Assembly: GCF_900497805.2 (NCBI RefSeq) | Contig: NW_020948983.1 | Coordinates: 18,715,029 to 18,779,028 of the forward strand | Direction of reading: 5' to 3' | Length of the DNA: 64,000 nt | Origin: Vombatus ursinus | Taxonomy: Eukaryota; Chordata; Mammalia; Diprotodontia; Vombatidae | Shown here: in pieces, positions 54,610 to 64,000 of the stretch | How positions within the stretch are numbered: position 1 is the first letter of the stretch | Layout: every line of letters begins with the position of its first letter | The notes under the pieces: model-generated | Databases searched by the model: none | Told to the model about the DNA's origin: nothing | What the model saw: the letters and a program-made list of their open reading frames with translations, nothing else | Position numbers and translations under genes: made by a program

Positions 54610-54749
54610 TGTCAACATAGGAATGTTGGCATGATTCAGGACTGGAACAGGGGAGCAGAAAGGCTATTCCCTCAACCCTCTGCACCACAGACTTAGTGAG
54701 GGGTTTCTTAGTTGAGTAGGAAAAAGTCTATGAAAAGGTGAGGGTCTCT

Positions 54750-55262
54750 GACAACCATAACCAAACAAAAAATCCTGAATACCATGTTTTAAGAAGCCAA
54801 AAAAGAAAACTGCCCAGATCTATTAGAACCAGAGAACAAAGTGAAAATAAAAATAATCTAATGGGTATCTCCTGAAGGAAATCCCAAACTGAAAACACCC
54901 AGGAATATTATAGTCAAACTCTAGAGCTTCCAGGTTTTTAAAAAAAATACTGGAAATCATCAGAAAAAAATATCAAAATTCCAAGGAACCATAGTCAGGA
55001 TCTTACAAGATTATTCTGCAACTATTCTAATGGTTGGACATCTTGAAATGATATACTAAAAGATAAAAGAAAAAGTCATGCAATCAAGAAAACTTATTCT
55101 GTAAAATTGAATACAATCTTGAAGGGAAAATAAAGACCTTTAGTAAAATAGAGGACTTTTAAACATTCCTGCCCAAAACACCAGAGCTGCTTGCAATCTT
55201 TGAAACACAAACACAGATGACCTGAGAAACTTAAAAAGCATAGAACTGGAAGTAAAATGGAT
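54750..55262. repeat. Unclassified AT-rich interspersed repeat
   Basis: A-rich sequence (CAGGATCTTACAAGATTATT, AAAATAGAGGACTTTTAAAC) that looks like an interspersed repeat rather than unique DNA. I could not assign a family. Confidence 0.4.
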
Positions 55263-55264
55263 GC

Positions 55265-58015
55265 CCATCAGTTGGTTGTTGTCCTTCATTCTTGAAGAGG
55301 ATGAAAATGACATCATTATGTTGGGGTCAAGGTACAGTGTGTCCGGCTGTGGCTGATAAGATCAATATACCACAGGTCAAGCACAAATAGTCCACATGAA
55401 CACTCGGAATAGAAATGTCTCTAAATGTCTCTAGAATCTCATGTTTCTTTTGAACTACTGCAATTCTGCTTCACTCGGAGCAAAAGCACCTTCTTTGATG
55501 GAGGCATGCCATTCTGGGCAGTGTGCCGTTGTTTCACATGTCTTACAATCAATTACAAAGTTCTTCAGAAGGACCTGGAGAGTGTTCTTGTATAGCTTCT
55601 TCTGATCTCTGTGTTAATGCTAGACTTGTGTGAGTTCCCCATAAAATTGTCTTTTAGGCAAACACACCTTTGGCATTCCAACAACATGGCCAACCCAATG
55701 GAGCGGCACTCTTCTGCAATAGAACTTGAATGCTTAGCAGTTTAGCTGGAGAAAGGACCTCAGTATCCAGTATACTATTTTGCCGGGTGATCTTCAGAAT
55801 CTTCCTAAGACAATTTAAATGGAATAGATTCAGTTTCCTAGCGTGGCGCTAGTATACTGTCTAGGTTTCACAGGCATACAACAATGAGGTCAGCACGACA
55901 ACTCTGTAGACTTTCAGTTTGGTAGGCAGTCTAATACTTATCTCCTACATTTTCCATTGGAGCCTCCCAAACAGCTAGCTCTGGCAATATCTGTGTCAAC
56001 CTCATCATCTATGTGTGCATCCCTGGGAAGTATATTGCTAAGTTAAGTGAACGTATCTTTAACATTCAATATTTCTCCATTTCCTGTAACCAGTGGTTCC
56101 ATGTATGGATGGTGTGGTGCTGACTGGTGGAGCATGTGTTTCCTTGGTGTTAACTGTTAGGCTAAAATTAGCACAGCAGTAGAGAATCCATACTCTGTTG
56201 CATCTCCACCTCAGAGGTTGCACTGAGTGCACAATATCTGTGAACAACAACAAAAAAATTATGGACCAACTCTCCCTCCATTTTAGTCTTGACTTGTAGC
56301 CTTTTTAAGTTACACAATTTGCTGTCAGTGCGGTAGCTAGCCTTGATGCCATTTTCATCCTTGTTGAAGGCATCTGACAACAATGATGAAAACGTCATGC
56401 TAAGAAACATGGGAGCAAGACACAGCCTTGCTGCACTCCACTGGTAACTAGGAATGCTTGAGAGCATCATCCATTATCCAGAACCCGGGCAAGCATACCA
56501 CCATGAAACTGACATACAATACTGATGAACTCCGAGCAACCAAATTTTGCCATGACCTTCCACAAGCCCTCACAACTGACAGCATCAAAGGCCTCGATCA
56601 GATCGACAAATGCAAAAGTTGTGTACAGACCTCTGTTCTGTTCTTGGCATTTCTCTTGGAGCTGTTGGACCATTCCTTGGCCTTTTCTGAAGCCACACTG
56701 GCTCTCAGGTAGATGACCATCTTCCGGGTGAAGGATTAGCCTATTAAGGAGGACTCGGGCAAGAATCTTACCAGTAATGACTACAGGAGAGACCCCCCCA
56801 CTGTCATGATTGTCACAGGACAGTTGATTTCCCTTATCTTTATAGAGATGGACAATGGAGGCATCCTTGAATTCCAGGGGGAATAACCTACTCTTGTCAT
56901 ATAACCCAGAAAATTTCAGTCAGCTTTTGTATGAGCAGTGGACCCCCTGCCTTGTAAATTTCAGCTAGAATAGAATCAGCAACAGGTGCTTTGCCACATG
57001 AGAAGAGCCTAATGGCATTCAAAACCTATTCTTCAGTTAGAAGTTTGGCTAGAGAGGGATTGACTTCAACCTGAGGTATACGATCAATGGCTTCAGCATT
57101 GATTGATGATGGTCTTTTAAGAACTCTCCAAGATCATGTCCTTAATCACTAATTCAAGTGGATCCATCAGTACTGAGTGGTTGAGATGCACCATAGATCT
57201 TTGGCCCATAAATAGCCTTCAGGGCATCATAAAAGTGCTTTGGATTGTTACTATCAGTGTAAAACTTAATTTTATCTGCTTTCTTACTGATCCCAAAATG
57301 CTGCATCTCTCTAAGCTTCACTTGCACTTTACTTTTGAAGGAGTTAAACACTGCCTTCTTAGAGATAGACAAACTATCCTGCTGGTAAACCATGTGGAGC
57401 TCGCATTTTTTCATTTGGCAGCTTCTGAATTTCCCCATCATTTTCGGCAAACCAGTTGATGTTTGCGAGTGTTCTGGCCTAGGTGAGTAAATGCAATACT
57501 GTACACCAAATCTCTGAAAGCTATCCACTCCTTTTCTGCTCCATTGTTGCCAACCAAGTGTTGGCTCAACTTTCCCTCCAAGTTAGCAACAATTCTTTTC
57601 CTCTAGGAAGAGTACTCTAATCTATTGACATTAAGTCTTCTGGTAGTCATCTTGCCTTGGGGCCTCCACTTTTGTTGAAGGGGAAATATTTAGCTTGGAG
57701 AGGATTAGTCTGGGACCAGTCCAGCACTTTGCATCACACATAGCCTTCATTACTCACACATCTTCTGTCTCTTCTTACAATGACATAGTCTATTAAAAGC
57801 CAGTGTTTGCTGTGAGGGTGCATCCATGAAGTTTTATTGAATTTAGGTAAACAAAAGACAGTGTTGGTGACAGAAGATCAAACAATTCACAAGTCTTCAG
57901 TAGTGAGTGAACATTGCGGTTGCTGTTTCTGACTCCATTCCTCCCAAAGACTCCCTGCCATGTCTGATAGTCTGCACTTACTCTTGAATTAAAGTCACCT
58001 AGAATTTAACCTTAT
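55265..58015 (-). mobile_element. RTE-like non-LTR retrotransposon (endonuclease + RT), decayed
   Basis: Read on the minus strand, an APE-type endonuclease C-terminus comes first (about 57990-57650: DYQTWQGVFGRNGVRN, KLHGCT). Next is the linker/RT start (57528-57154: SKVQVKLREMQ, FYDALKAIYGP, LSTDGST). The RT core follows (56673-56467: MVQQLQEKCQEQNRGLYTTF, EAFDAVSCEGLWKVMAKFGC), then RT continuation (56470-56168: NLKRLQVKTKM). It ends near 55265 in AAGGACAACAACC. Several stops and frame changes separate the blocks, so it is inactive. RTE clade is my best guess; a related APE-type clade is possible. Confidence 0.8.
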
Positions 58016-58019
58016 TTTC

Positions 58020-58790
58020 TTTTGGCACATTGATGATAAGGGTCTACAGATCTTCATAAAATTTTAGGGAATGTTACAACATCACTAATGTGAAAATATG
58101 TTTAATAGGAATACATATGTATAGCCTATATCAGATTGTGTACCATCTTGGGGAAAGGGGGAAGGGAGAGAAAAATTTAAAACTCAAAAGCTTATGGAAG
58201 TGATTATTGATAATTCAAAATAAATTAATTAAAAAAAACTGAATAAAAAAAGAAAAAATTTTAGGGAATGACTGAATAAGCTAAGAATGTAATGGAATAT
58301 TATTACATTGTACAATAAAATGATGATAAAAGGTATGGATTCAAAGAAACCTGAGAAGACTTCCATGAACTGATGAAGAGTGAAAAAAGTGAACATAACT
58401 TTAAATTTAAACAATGTAATAATGTAAAGGAAAACAACTTGGAAAGACTTAAGAATTCTGATCTCTGCAATGACCAATCATGACTTCAGAACACCAATGA
58501 TTAAGTATGCTTTCTGCCTCTTAGACTAGAGGTGCAGAATAAGACATACATTTTCAGACACAGTCATTTTGTGAATTTGCTTGACTGTACTTCTCTGACT
58601 AACACTGGGGAATCTTTGTTTAACACAATGTAGTCTGAGATACTGTACCATTCCTTTCACCACCAACAGTCCTTCCTCTGTTCTGGATTTAGACATGCTA
58701 TCTGAATTGAATGCAGTACTCTGGGGAACCTGGCCTCTAATGAGAGTGAGAATTAGCCTTCTCTTTCTGACATCCATTGGCTCATTAACT
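58020..58790 (+). mobile_element. L1 3'-UTR relics
   Basis: Two adjoining pieces: one ends GGGGGAAGGGAGAGAAAAAT plus an A-rich tail (to about 58255). The other (58260-58790) has GAAACCTGAGAAGACTTCCA and TTTGCTTGACTGTACTTC, matching L1 3' sequence at 28980-29200 and 35340-35740. Confidence 0.6.
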
Positions 58791-58900
58791 CCTTACCTAA
58801 GTGTCTCAGAATAGCTTAAGTTATAGTACATGGCTGGAATTTCCTCAAAAAAGTGGGTGTAAAAAAAAGGTACTCAGTGTATAATATTGAGCAGATATTG

Positions 58901-58998
58901 GACAGGTAATTTATTTCAGCTCACAAAGGAAATACTAAACACAAAAAATTTAGTACTCATTAACAGAATAACTTAAAACAGCATTCAGTAACGAATAT
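58901..58998. repeat. 98-bp direct repeat, left copy (flanks L1 fragment)
   Basis: GACAGGTAATTTATTTCAGC ... CAGTAACGAATAT. It matches 61228-61325 over 98 bases with five differences, all transitions, and no gaps. Confidence 0.96.
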
Positions 58999-61227
<2,229 letters not shown>

Positions 61228-61230
<3 letters not shown>

Positions 61231-61325
61231 AGGTAATTTATTTCAACTCACAAAGGAAATACTAAATACAAAAAACTTAGTACTCATTAACAGAATAGCT
61301 TAAAACAGCATTCAGTAACAAATAT
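61228..61325. repeat. 98-bp direct repeat, right copy
   Basis: GACAGGTAATTTATTTCAAC ... CAGTAACAAATAT. Begins exactly where L1 homology stops, sharing GAC with the L1 sequence. Confidence 0.96.
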
Positions 61326-63854
61326 TGTTATAATCTGCTAGGAGACTGATACTTAAACTTCATCAAAACACAAAGCATCTTGCAGAACTGATAATTAGGT
61401 TTTTAAAATTTTACCTACACTGTCTGAAAAAACTCCTAGTACTGGTAAAGTGGTCAGCCTTAGGCCAATACTATTGTTGGTGGCTGTTTTTGACAAGAGA
61501 GCCAGAGTAGTTGCCAAGGACTTCTCCCTTGCAACCATTCCCAACCAATGGGACCCAGGATTTCTGGACCTCTTGAACTCACAAAGGGTGGATATATTCA
61601 TCTCTGGATTGATGGCATTCACCTGGGATCAAGAAAGAACAAATACAAAGGTAAAAAGGGCAATCAGGGGCCAAGTTATGTTCAGCCAGTTTGGTCTCTG
61701 TGCACTAGCTACCACAAAGGTATGGTCACCAAGATTTTGGGGTGACTTAACCTTCTCCACCACTCACTGAGGGTCTTAGAGTTACATAATACATAATGGA
61801 GAATGAAAGGGATAGAGACTGAGGCAGAAGTTATCTCTTCTATTAACTTTCCCTGCCTAGTATCAGGGAGCAGGGAAGGACCAATGGATTACTCAGAGTT
61901 TGCCATGTCATACCAAAACACAAAAGCTTTTTAGCATTGAGGTACTACAATGTCAGAATTAGGCTCCAAAGAGCATATATTGTCAACTGGAACTAGGAAT
62001 GACAACTCTAAGCATGGTTCAAGATTCCTCATGTTCCAGACTAGAGGGGTGGGGTAGAGGGGCCCCCACGAGGGACTCCTCACTTTACGGCTCCTCTAGG
62101 CCAATTCAATCTGCTATGTCTATTACATTCTATTTGGGGGGGCGAGGGAAGGGGCTGTAGTGAGAGTGATGCAAAACAGAAGAAACAAAAGAAGCATCAA
62201 TAAAACATTTTAAAATTATGGAGAAGAGAGCAGGAGGAAGTTCAGAAGGGAATATAGAAGCAGAGCAGTTTTGTCACTATTGTGTTAAATTTACACTTAA
62301 AAAACTCCCAATAAAATCCTCTATCTGCTCTTAATATATTGACAAGTTCACGTTAAGTGCATGATAAAAAAAATTTAAATTTTAAAAATGAGGGAGTAAG
62401 ACAAAAAGGAGAAGAATCATTTGTCAAATTCAGAGTTCTAAAGGAAATGCCCTGCCCCACCTCACCCTCCACCTTCCATCCTCACAGAAGAGTGGGAGGG
62501 AGAGGGAGGGAGGGAAGCGGGCAGGAGATAGGGCGAGTTAGGCTGTACTTACTGCCACGGTGCTCCCTAGGCACTGAATTACCAGATGAGCTTCCTGCTC
62601 TGTTCATTGATTAGCCAGCTTTTTGTCTTTCTGATAATGATGCTGGGTTTCTGCTGGTGCCAAGAGGTGGATTTTGGGGGTTGAATGTGCAAGAACCCAG
62701 CCCCAGCCACACCCTCATACCAGCATGACTTAGAAAGCCTGCTGTTTTCTGTCACTTCTGGAACTCTCAAATGGGCTCTGCAGCTTCCCAGTATGCCCTG
62801 GTCCAAACTGGACCTTAGGTCCTGCCTCTGGCTGATAAACATCGACTCTCCCCACCTCCTCCCACCATGGGTCTTGTGCTTATGTGTGTGCCCCTCCTAT
62901 ATATATATTAACCACACCTACCTGCTCTAAGAGATTGTCTAAGCCCCATCAGTCTGCTTCCCGTCCAGCTTCCCACAAGACCCATGTCCCATTCTTCACC
63001 CATCTCAAAACTACCCACCTCTGCCCAATCTCCATTCCTGTGGCTAGAAATATTTATTGCTTCCCCTGGGAATAGAACGCTGTTCAGTTCATGAGCACAG
63101 CTCCATCAAAGTTTCTGTGACTCTTCTTTAGAAAAGAAACTTTATGCTTTATTTTAAAATTAACAAGCACTTGTTTTTTCTCCTTCCCACTTCCTTCCTC
63201 TGCCCAAACCCCCCACTGAGAGAAAAAAATGTAAATCAAAACTTTATAACAAATTGAATAGTTGGGCAAATCAAATTCCTACATTGATCCTATACAAAGT
63301 ACATGTCTTTCTGTATCTTGAGTCCATCACCTCTCTGTCAGGAAATGAGTAGCATGTTTCATCATCAGGTCTCTGGAATCATGGCTGATCAATGAATTAA
63401 TCAGAGTTCTTAAATCTTTCTCATTTGTCTTTCCTGTGCAGTAGTTTGTGACTCTTCTTCAACTCTGGCCCTCAGGCATATTTCCCAGTCCCAGGGACTT
63501 CAGACTTCTAAAACCCTAGAGATCTTTGAGCCATTATGGCATATTTCACACCCCTCCACTCCCTACTTTTCCCATTCCTGGCTTCCAGGGAGCTCCCTCC
63601 AACAGGACATTACGAAAGTGGTTCTCCCTCCCCCTTCTCCAAGACCCTCCCTCCCTAGCTTCCTGACACCATCTCACAACCCAGGAAGACAATATGATCA
63701 TCAGCTTCTTCAGGGACCGGTAAAACATCAAGGCCAAAGACAAATTCAAACAGTGATGGGGCCACGCACCAAGAACGAGGGAAACTAGAGGGGTAGACTA
63801 CTACCTCTTCTCCCCATTCTCACTTCCCTAGACCTCAGAAAATTACACTCTCTC
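61326..63854. other. Intergenic, no gene recognised
   Basis: About 2.5 kb with modest open frames (for example 61450-61770 on the plus strand) that show no known motif, no splice support and overlapping frames on the other strand. The neighbouring human gene HPS6 is not present. Confidence 0.45.
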
Positions 63855-64000
63855 TCTTAAATAAATTTTAATTGATCTTTTGTTTTTTATATTTCCCAAA
63901 GTCCCTCCCTCTCTCCTCTTCCAGAAAGTTATAATACATAGCACGTAATATTTTTTAAAGAAAAAAAAAAAGGAAGGAGAGAAAAAACCAACAAAACTAG
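63855..64000 (-). mobile_element. L1 3'-end fragment cut by the window edge
   Basis: TTTTAATTGATCTTTTGTTT, TCCCAAAGTCCCTCCCTCTC and a pyrimidine-rich then A-rich run resemble an antisense L1 3' UTR. Confidence 0.5.

Noticed and set aside
61450-61770. 106-codon frame on the plus strand
   Set aside because: No motif that I know, an overlapping minus-strand frame, and no splice or promoter context. Left as unexplained intergenic DNA.

Overview
This window is nuclear DNA from a mammal, almost certainly a marsupial. The evidence is many copies of the marsupial tRNA-derived SINE (5' end GGGGCAGCTAGGTGGC), a second SINE type with a BovB/RTE-like tail (GAGTTGGACACGACTGAA), abundant L2, MIR and CR1/L3 relics, marsupial-type L1, and no Alu, B1 or other placental SINEs. 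The species cannot be named from sequence alone. The gene order NOLC1 - PPRC1 - LDB1 matches human 10q24.32 as I remember it, here in reverse orientation.

Layout. (1) 1-1.5 kb: first coding exon and CpG-island promoter of NOLC1 (minus strand); the rest of the gene lies off the left edge. (2) 1.8-9.8 kb: intergenic DNA filled by two L1 copies in head-to-tail order with L2, MIR and SINE insertions. (3) 10.2-26.2 kb: the complete PPRC1 gene on the minus strand. I placed 14 coding exons whose splice phases all agree, giving a 1574-residue product with an LxxLL motif, a DHDY HCF-1-binding motif, SR repeats and a C-terminal RRM. Its CpG-island promoter carries repeated ACTACAA-type (ZNF143/THAP11) motifs and four CACGTG E-boxes. 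(4) 26.3-37.5 kb: intergenic DNA between the divergent PPRC1 and LDB1 genes, saturated with CR1/L3, L2, L1, MIR and SINEs, including nested insertions and a perfect 72-bp SINE palindrome. (5) 39.1-52.9 kb: the complete LDB1 gene on the plus strand, 11 coding exons, 411 residues, with a second non-coding first exon near 45.0 kb, an upstream ORF and a polyadenylation signal. About 17 kb around it is nearly free of repeats. (6) 52.9-64 kb: intergenic DNA with a decayed RTE-like LINE (55.3-58.0 kb), L1 3' relics, and a 2.2-kb L1 ORF2 fragment between 98-bp direct repeats.

How the genes relate: all three products are nuclear. NOLC1 is a nucleolar chaperone of snoRNPs, PPRC1 (PRC) is a growth-regulated coactivator of nuclear genes for mitochondria, and LDB1 is the dimerising bridge of LIM-homeodomain/LMO/GATA complexes. 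They are neighbours by conserved synteny, not an operon. I found no sign of a wholly new biological system. The most unusual items are structural: the SINE palindrome, the L1 fragment with long flanking direct repeats, reciprocal L1/L2 nesting, and the upstream ORF abutting the LDB1 start. Comparisons with human or consensus sequences are from memory; no search was run.
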